From assembly GCF_000012825.1 (NCBI RefSeq), contig NC_009614.1:4464001-4528000 (forward strand): DNA of 64,000 nt, given 5' to 3'. Below the pieces are notes generated by a model that saw only the letters and a list, made by a program, of their open reading frames with translations, was not told the origin of the DNA and searched no databases. This DNA is from Phocaeicola vulgatus ATCC 8482 (lineage in GTDB: Bacteria; Bacteroidota; Bacteroidia; Bacteroidales; Bacteroidaceae). Positions within the stretch are counted from its first letter, which is position 1; the number at the start of each line of letters is the position of its first letter. The position numbers and the translations under genes were made by a program. Below are positions 25,775 through 35,519 of this stretch, one piece after another.

Positions 25775-28240
25775 ATGGCAAAGAAAAAATCAGATAAGGA
25801 GACAGAGCCTAAAAAGGTATCTACCAAACGATTCTCCGCTTTTTTAAAGAACGAAACCACACATTTTGTAATCGGATTGATCAGTGTAATTTTTGCAGTT
25901 TATCTGTTACTGGCATTTACCTCTTTCTTCTTTACGGGGGCCGCCGACCAAAGTATTTTGGATAATCAGCAGCCGGGTGAACTGATGCAAACCGCCAATC
26001 ATGTAAAAAATTACGCCGGAGCACGCGGTGCACAACTTGCCGAATTCCTTATAAACGAATGTTTCGGCTTAGCTGCTTATTTTATCATTTTATTCCTGGC
26101 CGTAGTGGGTATGAAATTAATGAAAGCTTACCAGTTCCGTATCTGGAAATGGTTTATGTCCTGTTCTATCCTGCTCATCTGGTTCTCTATCACATTGGGA
26201 TTTATTTTTGACGGCACCTTTGGGGATAGTTTTATCTATCCGGGGGGATTGCACGGACATAATGTAAGCAATTGGCTGATTTCACAAATTGGGATTCCAG
26301 GTTTGGGATTATTGCTGTTCATAGCGGCACTATTGTTCTTTATCTATTTAAGTAACGAAACCATACTGGTTATCCGTAAAGCACTGCGTCCCAGCTTCAG
26401 ACGAAAGAAAAAAGAGGATCAAACAATTTCTGCGACTGAAGAAAATCCGATTAAAGAAGCTCCCCGGAAGGAAGAATCCAGGAAAGAATTCTCTAATCCC
26501 GGTCCCGCTATCGTAGATTTCGAATTAGAACAACCGACAAAGAAAGAAGAGGAAGTGGAAGAACAAGTGCCCTTCCCTTTTGAGAGCAAGCAGGTTACCG
26601 AACCGGCAGTGATAGAAGAACCTGCCTACACAAACGAAGAAGAGGAAGTTGAAAATACAGATGAACCTGATTTTTCAATCAGTGAAGAAACAAATGAAGA
26701 AGACGAGGCGTACAAAGGTCCCGTACTTCCACCATACAACCCTCGTCTGGATTTGGAAAACTACAAATTCCCTAGTTTGGATTTGCTAAATGAATATGAA
26801 GATGATGGTCCTAATATTGACATGGAAGAGCAAAACGCCAACAAAGACCGCATCATCAAGGTTTTACGTAGCTTCGGTATTGAAATCAGTTCCATCAAGG
26901 CAAGTGTAGGTCCTACCATCACATTATACGAAATTACTCCGGCAGAGGGGGTACGTATCTCTAAAATCAGGAACTTGGAAGATGATATCGCATTAAGTTT
27001 GTCGGCACTGGGTATCCGCATCATTGCTCCGATACCGGGCAAAGGCACTATCGGTATTGAGGTTCCGAATGCCAATCCGCGCATTGTACCGATGAAATCC
27101 ATCCTGAACAGCAAAAAGTTCCAAGAAACCACCTATGAGCTGCCTGTGGCATTAGGCAAGACCATTACGAACGAAGTCTTTATGGTGGACTTGGCAAAAG
27201 CCCCCCACATGTTGGTAGCCGGCGCTACCGGACAGGGTAAGTCCGTAGGATTGAATGCCATCGTGACCTCTTTATTATATAAGAAGCATCCGGCAGAACT
27301 TAAGTTTGTAATTGTAGACCCCAAGAAGGTGGAGTTCGCTATCTATGCTCCGATTGAGAAGCATTTTCTGGCCAAGCTGCCGGATGGAGAAGACGCGATT
27401 ATCACCGATGTTACCAAAGTGGTACAAACCTTGAACTCACTATGTATAGAGATGGACAGCCGATACGACTTGCTGCGTAAAGCCGGTTGCCGTAATATTA
27501 AGGAATATAACGCGAAATTCATCAACCGGCAGTTGAATCCGGAAAAAGGACACCGCTTCATGCCTTACATAGTGATTATCATTGATGAGTTCGGTGACCT
27601 GATTATGACTGCGGGTAAGGAAGTGGAATTACCTATCTGCCGTATCGCCCAGTTGGCACGTGCAGTAGGCATACATGCCATTATCGCGACCCAGCGTCCG
27701 ACAACGAACATTATTACCGGTACTATCAAAGCTAACTTCCCGGCACGTGTTGCCTTCCGTGTAGCTGCCATGATGGACTCACGTACTATTCTGGACCGTT
27801 CGGGAGCACAGCAGCTGATTGGTAAGGGAGATATGCTTTACTTGCAAGGTAATGATCCGGTACGTGTGCAATGTGCATTCGTGGATACTCCTGAAGTGGA
27901 AAAAATAGCCAATTACATCAGTAAACAACAAGGATACACCACCGCATTCATGTTGCCCGAATATGTAGGCGAAGAGAGTGAAAGCAGCGTTGGCGAAGTA
28001 GACATGAACCGGTTAGACCCTATGTTTGAAGACGCAGCCAGACTGGTCGTGATTCACCAGCAAGGCTCTACCTCATTAATCCAACGCAAGTTCTCTATCG
28101 GCTATAACCGTGCGGGACGTATCATGGACCAACTGGAAAAAGCTGGAATTGTTGGCCCCACTCAAGGAAGCAAGGCGCGTGACGTACTCTGCATGGATGA
28201 AACAGACCTGGAAATGAAATTGAACAATCTGCAACAATAA
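25775..28240 (+). CDS. ftsK: DNA translocase FtsK/SpoIIIE
   Basis: Septal DNA pump that clears chromosomes during division and activates dimer resolution. The 821 residues comprise an N-terminal membrane part with about four helices (30-210), an acidic low-complexity linker (210-330) and the motor: FtsK alpha/beta domains with Walker A GATGQGKS near 483-490 and Walker B IVIIIDEFGDL near 603. A C-terminal gamma winged-helix follows (FEDAARLVVIHQQGSTSLIQ). The length is normal for Bacteroidetes. The LolA-like gene follows at once. Confidence 0.96.
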   Translation: MAKKKSDKETEPKKVSTKRFSAFLKNETTHFVIGLISVIFAVYLLLAFTSFFFTGAADQSILDNQQPGELMQTANHVKNYAGARGAQLAEFLINECFGLAAYFIILFLAVVGMKLMKAYQFRIWKWFMSCSILLIWFSITLGFIFDGTFGDSFIYPGGLHGHNVSNWLISQIGIPGLGLLLFIAALLFFIYLSNETILVIRKALRPSFRRKKKEDQTISATEENPIKEAPRKEESRKEFSNPGPAIVDFELEQPTKKEEEVEEQVPFPFESKQVTEPAVIEEPAYTNEEEEVENTDEPDFSISEETNEEDEAYKGPVLPPYNPRLDLENYKFPSLDLLNEYEDDGPNIDMEEQNANKDRIIKVLRSFGIEISSIKASVGPTITLYEITPAEGVRISKIRNLEDDIALSLSALGIRIIAPIPGKGTIGIEVPNANPRIVPMKSILNSKKFQETTYELPVALGKTITNEVFMVDLAKAPHMLVAGATGQGKSVGLNAIVTSLLYKKHPAELKFVIVDPKKVEFAIYAPIEKHFLAKLPDGEDAIITDVTKVVQTLNSLCIEMDSRYDLLRKAGCRNIKEYNAKFINRQLNPEKGHRFMPYIVIIIDEFGDLIMTAGKEVELPICRIAQLARAVGIHAIIATQRPTTNIITGTIKANFPARVAFRVAAMMDSRTILDRSGAQQLIGKGDMLYLQGNDPVRVQCAFVDTPEVEKIANYISKQQGYTTAFMLPEYVGEESESSVGEVDMNRLDPMFEDAARLVVIHQQGSTSLIQRKFSIGYNRAGRIMDQLEKAGIVGPTQGSKARDVLCMDETDLEMKLNNLQQ

Positions 28241-28256
28241 GTTGTTTAATAATGTT

Positions 28257-28871
28257 ATGATAAAAATGAAAAGAACATATTTACTGGTATTAATCCTTTT
28301 CCTTTCAGTCAGCCTATCCGCACAAAAGGACAAACAGGCACGGGAGATATTGGACAAAACCGCCAATGCCCTGCAACAGGCCGGAGGCATCCGTGCCACC
28401 TTTGGAGGGACAGGAAATGGAACCTTATTGCTAAAAGGCAACCGGTTCTATCTGAACAGTGGCGGAATACAAAGCTGGTTTGACGGAACAACGCAATGGA
28501 GTTATCTGGAAAGCAGCGAAGAAGTGAATGTGAGCAATCCTACCCCGGAAGAGTTGCAAACCATCAATCCTTATGCACTGTTATCCATTTACAAAAGCGG
28601 ATATAATTATAAGTATACAGGGATCAAAAGCCGTAACGGCAAACAGGGGTTTGAAGTGATACTGACTCCGGAGAATAAACAGGATATCACATCCATCACC
28701 TTGTTCGTTTCCCAAACATATCAGCCTTTATATATAAAGGTAGAACAAAGTAATAAATCGGCAAATGAGATTATCGTCACTTCTTACCAAACCAACCAGC
28801 CGCTGGACAATGCGACATTCAAGTTTGATAAAAAGAAATTCCCAAATGCCGAAGTGATAGACTTACGATAA
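28257..28871 (+). CDS. LolA-like outer membrane lipoprotein carrier family protein
   Basis: Periplasmic protein of about 204 residues with signal peptide ending near LSAQKDK. The mature part fits the LolA half-barrel: RATFGGTGNGTLLLKGNRFY, then FDGTTQWSYLE and the late strand TNQPLDNATFKFD. LolA proteins shuttle lipoproteins from the inner to the outer membrane. The start is ATG 28257 or 28266; upstream in-frame codons offer only a TTG. It directly follows ftsK, an arrangement also seen in other bacteria (ftsK-lolA). Confidence 0.85.
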   Translation: MIKMKRTYLLVLILFLSVSLSAQKDKQAREILDKTANALQQAGGIRATFGGTGNGTLLLKGNRFYLNSGGIQSWFDGTTQWSYLESSEEVNVSNPTPEELQTINPYALLSIYKSGYNYKYTGIKSRNGKQGFEVILTPENKQDITSITLFVSQTYQPLYIKVEQSNKSANEIIVTSYQTNQPLDNATFKFDKKKFPNAEVIDLR

Positions 28872-28940
28872 CAAGCAGAGTTCAAGATAGAGAGATAATA
28901 TAATATTCATCAAATTAAATTAAGTAAAGAAATAAGTATT

Positions 28941-29888
28941 ATGAGTACAGAAAAAGTTAAATGCCTTATCATCGGCTCAGGTCCTGCCGGCTACACCGCC
29001 GCCATTTATACAGGACGTGCCAACATCGCCCCGGTCTTATATGAAGGTCTACAGCCCGGAGGCCAGTTGACCATCACTACCGAGGTGGAAAATTTCCCCG
29101 GATATCCCGAAGGTATCAGCGGTACCCAACTGATGGAGGACTTGCGCAAACAAGCAGAACGCTTCGGCGCGGATATCCGCAATGGCATTGCAACCTCCGC
29201 CGACCTGAGCAAACGTCCTTACCGTATCACCATTGATGACGAAAAAGTGATTGAGGCAGAAACTGTAATTATATCCACAGGTGCCACCGCCAAATATCTA
29301 GGTCTGGAAGACGAACAGAAATATGCCGGAATGGGTGTAAGCGCCTGCGCCACCTGCGACGGTTTCTTCTATCGCAAGAAAACCGTAGCTGTAGTAGGTG
29401 GCGGTGACACTGCTTGCGAGGAGGCTGTCTATCTGGCAGGACTGGCCAAACAGGTTTACCTGATTGTACGCAAACCGTTCTTACGCGCATCCAAGATTAT
29501 GCAGGCACGTGTTATGAACCATCCTAACATCAAGGTACTGTTCGAGCACAACGCTGTCGGCTTATACGGAGAGAATGGCGTAGAAGGTGTTCATTTGGTA
29601 AAGCGTCAGGGTGAATGCAACGAAGAACGTTATGACTTGCCTATTGACGGATTCTTTCTGGCTATCGGCCATAAACCCAATTCAGACATTTTCAAGGATT
29701 ATTTGGACACAGACGAAGTAGGCTACATTATAACAGAAGCAGGTACTCCGCGTACGAAGGTTCCCGGTGTGTTCGCTGCCGGTGATGTGGCCGACCCGCA
29801 TTATCGTCAGGCTATCACTGCTGCCGGAAGTGGCTGCAAGGCTGCCATAGAAGCAGAAAGATACCTATCTGCCAACGACTTATTATAA
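28941..29888 (+). CDS. trxB: Thioredoxin-disulfide reductase
   Basis: Flavoenzyme that passes electrons from NADPH to thioredoxin. Its 315 residues show the FAD site GSGPAGYTAAIYTGRA, the redox pair ACATCDG (Cys 136 and 139), the NADPH site VVGGGDTACEEAVYL and the FAD-binding end TKVPGVFAAGDVADP. Length is normal. It follows the LolA-like gene by 69 bases on the same strand. Confidence 0.96.
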   Translation: MSTEKVKCLIIGSGPAGYTAAIYTGRANIAPVLYEGLQPGGQLTITTEVENFPGYPEGISGTQLMEDLRKQAERFGADIRNGIATSADLSKRPYRITIDDEKVIEAETVIISTGATAKYLGLEDEQKYAGMGVSACATCDGFFYRKKTVAVVGGGDTACEEAVYLAGLAKQVYLIVRKPFLRASKIMQARVMNHPNIKVLFEHNAVGLYGENGVEGVHLVKRQGECNEERYDLPIDGFFLAIGHKPNSDIFKDYLDTDEVGYIITEAGTPRTKVPGVFAAGDVADPHYRQAITAAGSGCKAAIEAERYLSANDLL

Positions 29889-29918
29889 TAAAAACAAACT
29901 AACCCCACAACAAACACT

Positions 29919-32738
29919 ATGACACATTTTCTAAGGAAGATGGCAGCTGCCTGGATTATTCTAGGCAGCGTGTCGGTGGGCTTTGCACAACAGCAAATGC
30001 CTCCCATCCCGACGGACCCTAACGTTCGCATCGGTAAATTGGACAACGGATTGACTTATTACATCCGTCACAACGAACTCCCGGAAAAAAGAGCCGATTT
30101 CTACATCGCTCAAAAAGTAGGTTCCATTTTGGAAGAAGACAACCAGCGAGGCTTGGCACACTTCTTAGAACACATGTGCTTTAACGGGACTAAAAACTTT
30201 CCCGACAAAACCCTCATCCAATATCTGGAAAGCATAGGGGTGAAATTCGGTGAAAACCTGAATGCTTATACCAGCATAGATGAAACCGTATACAATATTT
30301 CCAATGTTCCCGTGATACGTGACGGCGTTGTAGATTCTTGTTTGCTGATTTTGCATGACTGGGCCGACGACCTGACACTGGATCCTAAGGAAATAGACAG
30401 CGAACGCGGTGTGATTCATGAGGAATGGCGTACCAGCACAAACGCTATGATGCGTATGTACGAAAAAGCCCTCCCTACCCTTTATCCGGAAAGTAAATAT
30501 GCCTATAGGCTTCCCATCGGCATTATGGAAGTAGTAGACAATTTCCCTTATCAGGCATTACGCGATTATTATGAAAAATGGTATCGTCCGGACCAACAGG
30601 GTATTGTCGTAGTAGGCGATATAGATGTAGACAAGATTGAGGCAAAGATTAAGAAGATATTCTCTCCTATTAAAATGCCAGACAACCCGGCAGAACGAGA
30701 ATACTTCCAAGTTCCCGACAATAAGGAAACTATTGTAGCAATAGAAACAGATAAAGAACAGGCAAACCCAGTAGCTTATTTATGCTACAAACATGAAGCT
30801 ATTCCTAATGAACAAAAGGGAAACATGGATTATCTGGTAGTGAACTACATGAAATCCATGATAGAAAATATGTTGAACGCCCGTCTGAACGAACTGACCC
30901 AAACAGCCAATCCTCCTTTCATCTTCGCTCAAGTCAGCGACCAAGAATTCCTGATTTCCAAAACAAAAGATGCCTTTACAGGAATAGTAGCAAGCAAGGA
31001 AGATGGAATTGACAGTGCAATAACCGCCATTGTACGCGAAATTGAACGGGTCCATAAATTTGGTTTCACCGCGTCCGAATATGCCCGCGCCAAAGCGGAT
31101 TATCTGCGTATGCTGGAATCTGCATACAACGAACGCAATAAAGTGAAAAACGGTGCATACGTGGATGAATATGTACGCCACTTCATTGACAACGAACCGA
31201 TTCCAGGTATTGAAAATGAATATGCCATTATGAATCAGATCGTCCCCAACCTGTCTGTGGAAATGGTAAACAGTCTGATCCCGGCCTTGGTTACCGACAG
31301 CAATCTGGTAGTAAATGTATTCTTCCCAGAAAAGGAAGGATTGAAAGTTCCATCCAAGGAAGAAATTTTGGCTGCTGTCAATAAGGTAAAAGCTGAAACA
31401 CTGACTGCTTATGAAGACAAAGTTTCTGATGAACCTTTGATTTCTGAAAAGCCCCAAGGTGGAAAGATTACAAAACAGGAAAATGGTCCGTTCGGTTCTA
31501 CTATCCTGACTCTATCCAATGGAGTACGCGTTATCTTAAAGTCGACCGATTTCAAAGCGGATGAAATCAGAATGAGAGCTTTCAGTCCGGGTGGCAGTTC
31601 CTTGTTCCCGAATGATGAAATTATCAATATCAATGTCATGAATGATGTGGCAAGTATCGGCGGTTTGGGTAACTTCAGCAATGTTGATCTGGAGAAAGTA
31701 TTGGCAGGTAAAAAAGCGAGTGTAAGTGCTTCTGTCGGTGGCAATACAGAGGGGCTGAGCGGAAGCTGCTCACCCAAAGATTTTGAGACCTTGATGCAAT
31801 TAGTCTATTTGTCATTCACGGCTCCACGAATGGACAATGATGCATTCACTTCATTCAAGAACCGTCTGCAAGCATCTTTGGCAAATCAAGAGGCCAACCC
31901 CATGACTGCCTTACAGGATACATTGCAAAAAGCCCTCTATATGGGACATCCGCGTACTATCCGTATGAAAGCCGATATGGTGGACAAGATTGACTATGCC
32001 AAAGTTATGGAGATGTACAAAGACCGTTTCAAAGACGCCAGCGACTTTACTTTCATCTTTGTAGGAAACATCAAACCGGAAGAAGTAGAGCCGTTAATTG
32101 CAACTTATCTGGGAGCTTTGCCTTCTGTCAACCGCAAGGAAACCTTCCGTGACAATCACATTGATATGCGCCAAGGCGACTATAAGAACATTTTCAGCAA
32201 AAAACTGGAAACGCCCAAAGCCTCTGTACTGGTTATCAACAATGGTAAATGTGCATATACTCTGAAAAACCAAATCATGATGAGTATGCTTTCACAGATA
32301 CTGAATATCATGTATACCGAAAGTGTGCGTGAAAAAGAAGGCGGTACGTACGGAGTAAGCGCATTCGGCAGTCTGACCAAATATCCAAAAGAGAAAGCGG
32401 TTCTGCAAATCTATTTCGATACCGATCCTGCCAAACGTGCCAAAATGACGGATATCATTTTGAATGAACTGAATCAGTTTGTCGACCAAGGACCGTCTGC
32501 CGAAAATTTGAACAAGGTAAAAGAATTCATGCTGAAGAAATACAAGGAAAATGCCAAAGAAAACAGTTATTGGGTAAATATACTGGGTGAATATTTCTGG
32601 GAAGGAACAGATATGAACACCGGCTACACAAATACCGTAAACAGCATTACCGCTAAAGATCTGCAAGAATTTACCAAAGCCTTGTTGGAACAGAATAACC
32701 GTGTAGAAGTAAGCATGACCTCGGAAGAAACAAAATAA
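29919..32738 (+). CDS. M16 family zinc metallopeptidase (insulinase-like), exported
   Basis: Exported protease of 939 residues with signal peptide (cleavage near VGFAQQ, residue 25). The inverted zinc motif HFLEH is at 81-85, and the downstream Glu lies in the helix before WADDLTLDPKEID, giving one active M16 domain. Three further M16-like domains follow, the last ones inactive (KKLETPKASVLVINNG, KEGGTYGVSAFG). This is the size of pitrilysin-type single-chain enzymes. It begins 30 bases after trxB; substrate is unknown. Confidence 0.93.
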   Translation: MTHFLRKMAAAWIILGSVSVGFAQQQMPPIPTDPNVRIGKLDNGLTYYIRHNELPEKRADFYIAQKVGSILEEDNQRGLAHFLEHMCFNGTKNFPDKTLIQYLESIGVKFGENLNAYTSIDETVYNISNVPVIRDGVVDSCLLILHDWADDLTLDPKEIDSERGVIHEEWRTSTNAMMRMYEKALPTLYPESKYAYRLPIGIMEVVDNFPYQALRDYYEKWYRPDQQGIVVVGDIDVDKIEAKIKKIFSPIKMPDNPAEREYFQVPDNKETIVAIETDKEQANPVAYLCYKHEAIPNEQKGNMDYLVVNYMKSMIENMLNARLNELTQTANPPFIFAQVSDQEFLISKTKDAFTGIVASKEDGIDSAITAIVREIERVHKFGFTASEYARAKADYLRMLESAYNERNKVKNGAYVDEYVRHFIDNEPIPGIENEYAIMNQIVPNLSVEMVNSLIPALVTDSNLVVNVFFPEKEGLKVPSKEEILAAVNKVKAETLTAYEDKVSDEPLISEKPQGGKITKQENGPFGSTILTLSNGVRVILKSTDFKADEIRMRAFSPGGSSLFPNDEIININVMNDVASIGGLGNFSNVDLEKVLAGKKASVSASVGGNTEGLSGSCSPKDFETLMQLVYLSFTAPRMDNDAFTSFKNRLQASLANQEANPMTALQDTLQKALYMGHPRTIRMKADMVDKIDYAKVMEMYKDRFKDASDFTFIFVGNIKPEEVEPLIATYLGALPSVNRKETFRDNHIDMRQGDYKNIFSKKLETPKASVLVINNGKCAYTLKNQIMMSMLSQILNIMYTESVREKEGGTYGVSAFGSLTKYPKEKAVLQIYFDTDPAKRAKMTDIILNELNQFVDQGPSAENLNKVKEFMLKKYKENAKENSYWVNILGEYFWEGTDMNTGYTNTVNSITAKDLQEFTKALLEQNNRVEVSMTSEETK

Positions 32739-32747
32739 TCCAAGCCT

Positions 32748-34235
32748 ATGCTTCTATCTATTATAAGACAGAATCAAAAACTTGCGGCCAAGCGGAATCC
32801 TGCATTTGACAGGAACCGCTTCGCCAAGTTTTTAATTTACTTTATGGTCGCTTTTTGGGCAGCATACCTCATCTTTATCGGGGTCATGCTGTCCTTTGCT
32901 TTTGAAGATATCTTTCCCAGCATGGAACCTTACCATATTATGAACCAAGGATTGATTTATCTTCTGATACTTGATTTCCTGTTACGCTTCATGCTCCAAC
33001 CGGCCATGTCGCAAGAGATCAAGCCCTATCTGCTTATGCCGGTAAAAAAGAATAAGCTGGTGGATACCCTGTTACTACAATCCGGAATCAGCAGTTACAA
33101 TTTCTTCTGGTTTTTCCTGATCATACCTTTTGCTCTGCTTACGATTATCCGTTTCTACGGACTCACGGGCATCCTATGCTATCTGTGCGGCATTTGGCTT
33201 CTGATGGTTATGAACAGTTATTGGTATTTGATATGCAAAACTTTACTGAATGAGAAACTGCTTTATATACTTCTCCCGATCGGAGTATACGGATTATTAG
33301 CGGGAACTGAATTTATTCCCGAAGGAAACCCGGTTTCCACGTTCATGATGAATTTGGGAGAAGGATTTATAGAAGGAAACATACTCGCCTTTCTAGGTGT
33401 CATAGCAGCCATTCTGTTACTTCTGCTAGTAAATCGCAAGCTACAGCTACACTTCATCTATAATGAAATAGCCAAAGTGGAAGACACCAAGATGAAGCAT
33501 GTATCCGAATATAAATTCCTGGACCGCTATGGTGACGTAGGTGAATATCTACGTCTGGAACTAAAACTGTGTTTCCGTAACAAAACCGTAAAGACACAAT
33601 TCCGCATGGGATTTATCATCATGCTGGCTTTTTCGGCACTGATTGCCTTCACGGATGTGTATGACGGAACAGGAATGATAAATTTTATCTGCATATACAA
33701 TTTTGCCATTTTAAGTATCATGACCCTGGGGCAAGTGATGTCTTTTGAGGGCAACTATCTGGATGGTCTTATGAGCCGTAAGGAATCTATCTATAACTTG
33801 CTTCGTGCCAAGTATTACCTGAACTGCATCATCGTGTTCATCCCTTTCCTGATTATGATGATCCCTGTAGCTAAGGGCAAGATACCCTTCCTCATGGCTC
33901 TATCCTATATGCTGTTTACAACAGGATTCGTATTCGCCATGATGCTGCAACTGGCTGTGTACAATAAAAAGACACTCCCGTTAAACGCCAATGTCATGCG
34001 AAGCAATCGGGGAAGTTCCTTATTCCAGACCATTATCATCTCATGTGCTTTTTTCCTGCCCTTGATTATCAACAAAGCTCTGACAGCTTTCTTTGAACAG
34101 GATACAGCCTGCATCATCATGATGATTATAGGGTTGTTACTGATTGCAACCCACAATATTTGGATAAAAAATATCTATAACCGTTTCATGAAGCGCCGTT
34201 ATGAGAATATGGAAGGCTTCCGTGACTCACGTTAA
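32748..34235 (+). CDS. DUF5687 family membrane protein, ABC exporter permease
   Basis: Polytopic protein of 495 residues with about 11-12 hydrophobic helices and a basic start (IIRQNQKLAAKRNPAF). It fits DUF5687, a Bacteroidetes permease family. It lies 12 bases from the ATPase gene downstream and 10 from the protease gene upstream. I infer that it is the membrane half of an ABC-2-like exporter with the next gene. Substrate unknown. Confidence 0.8.
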   Translation: MLLSIIRQNQKLAAKRNPAFDRNRFAKFLIYFMVAFWAAYLIFIGVMLSFAFEDIFPSMEPYHIMNQGLIYLLILDFLLRFMLQPAMSQEIKPYLLMPVKKNKLVDTLLLQSGISSYNFFWFFLIIPFALLTIIRFYGLTGILCYLCGIWLLMVMNSYWYLICKTLLNEKLLYILLPIGVYGLLAGTEFIPEGNPVSTFMMNLGEGFIEGNILAFLGVIAAILLLLLVNRKLQLHFIYNEIAKVEDTKMKHVSEYKFLDRYGDVGEYLRLELKLCFRNKTVKTQFRMGFIIMLAFSALIAFTDVYDGTGMINFICIYNFAILSIMTLGQVMSFEGNYLDGLMSRKESIYNLLRAKYYLNCIIVFIPFLIMMIPVAKGKIPFLMALSYMLFTTGFVFAMMLQLAVYNKKTLPLNANVMRSNRGSSLFQTIIISCAFFLPLIINKALTAFFEQDTACIIMMIIGLLLIATHNIWIKNIYNRFMKRRYENMEGFRDSR

Positions 34236-34247
34236 AACGAATTGCGT

Positions 34248-34955
34248 ATGAATATCATAATAAACCAATTACAAAAGAACTTTGGCCCGAAAGTGGCTGT
34301 AGACATAGAAAATTACTCCATTCAAAGCGGTAACATGTTGGGACTGGTGGGCAATAACGGAGCAGGAAAAACGACCCTGTTCCGCCTGATGCTGGACTTG
34401 CTGAAAGCCGACGGAGGCAGTGTACATATCGGAAACATCGATGTGAGCCGGAGTGAGGAATGGAAAAATATAACGGGAGCTTTCATTGACGAAGGTTTCC
34501 TGATAGATTATCTTACCCCCGAAGAATATTTCTACTTTGTAGGAAAAATGTACGGACTAACAAAAGAAGAAGTAGATAAACGTGTCGCTAGGTTTGAACG
34601 TTTTATGAATGGCGAAGTCATCGGACAAAAAAAACTGATTCGTAACTATTCGGCAGGCAACAAACAGAAAATAGGTATCATTTCGGCTATGCTGCACCAA
34701 CCGCAGGTACTGGTTCTAGATGAACCGTTCAACTTTCTGGACCCTAGTTCGCAGTCCATTATCAAGCATTTACTGAAAGCTTATAATGAAGAAACCGGAG
34801 CCACCATACTGGTATCCAGCCATAATCTGAACCACACAGTAGATATATGCCCACGCATCGCTCTGTTGGAAAACGGAAAGATTATCCGAGATATTGACAA
34901 TAAAGGGAATTCCGCCGAAAAGGAATTAGAGGACTATTTTAATGTAACAGAATGA
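34248..34955 (+). CDS. ABC transporter ATP-binding protein
   Basis: ATPase of about 235 residues. Walker A is GNNGAGKTT (about 39-47), the signature region is RNYSAGNKQKIGI, Walker B is VLVLDEPFNFLDP and the H-loop is SSHNL. It is the drug/ABC-2 export type. I chose ATG at 34248 over the TTG at 34242. It overlaps the NlpC/P60 gene by 4 bases and pairs with the DUF5687 permease. Confidence 0.92.
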   Translation: MNIIINQLQKNFGPKVAVDIENYSIQSGNMLGLVGNNGAGKTTLFRLMLDLLKADGGSVHIGNIDVSRSEEWKNITGAFIDEGFLIDYLTPEEYFYFVGKMYGLTKEEVDKRVARFERFMNGEVIGQKKLIRNYSAGNKQKIGIISAMLHQPQVLVLDEPFNFLDPSSQSIIKHLLKAYNEETGATILVSSHNLNHTVDICPRIALLENGKIIRDIDNKGNSAEKELEDYFNVTE

Positions 34956-35464
34956 AAAAACTACTATTCCATTTGCTGGTATTAGGTACACTGGCCATGT
35001 TGTTGGTTTCATGCGGTACCTCTGCCCCACGTTATAACTACAAAGAACTGACGCGTGCCTCCATCCGTCTGAATATGGATATTGACATGAAAGACAATCA
35101 CCAACTGTACGTAGAATCAGCAGCATGGCTGGGAGTCCCCTACCGTGGCGGTGGTAACAGCAAACGGGGAGTGGACTGTTCCGGACTGACTTCACATTTA
35201 TATAAAAAGGTATACCACAAAAAATTGAAACGTAATTCGGATGACCAACGTACCCAAGATTGCCATAAAGTAAGTAAGAGAAACTTGCGCGAAGGAGATT
35301 TGGTATTCTTCCATAACGGCAGAAAAAAACGGATTGCCAGTCATGTAGGTATTTATTTGAAAGATAATAAGTTCATCCATGCCAGTACCAGCCGGGGAGT
35401 CATAATCAGCAGCCTGAATGAAGATTATTACCATAAACACTGGTTAAGTGGAGGCCGTCCTTGA
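34952..35464 (+). CDS. NlpC/P60 family lipoprotein, cell-wall endopeptidase
   Basis: Secreted lipoprotein of 170 residues with lipobox LLVSC (Cys 21). The NlpC/P60 fold has catalytic Cys 76 (VDCSGLT), His 131 (SHVGIY) and a third polar residue near His 143 (FIHAS). Such enzymes cut D-Glu-diaminopimelate bonds in peptidoglycan stem peptides. It overlaps the ABC ATPase gene; whether the transporter serves the envelope is speculation. Confidence 0.92.
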   Translation: MKKLLFHLLVLGTLAMLLVSCGTSAPRYNYKELTRASIRLNMDIDMKDNHQLYVESAAWLGVPYRGGGNSKRGVDCSGLTSHLYKKVYHKKLKRNSDDQRTQDCHKVSKRNLREGDLVFFHNGRKKRIASHVGIYLKDNKFIHASTSRGVIISSLNEDYYHKHWLSGGRP

Positions 35465-35519
35465 CAAGATCCTTGCGGACAATATATTCATTACACTAAA
35501 ATGAATTTAATTTGAAAGA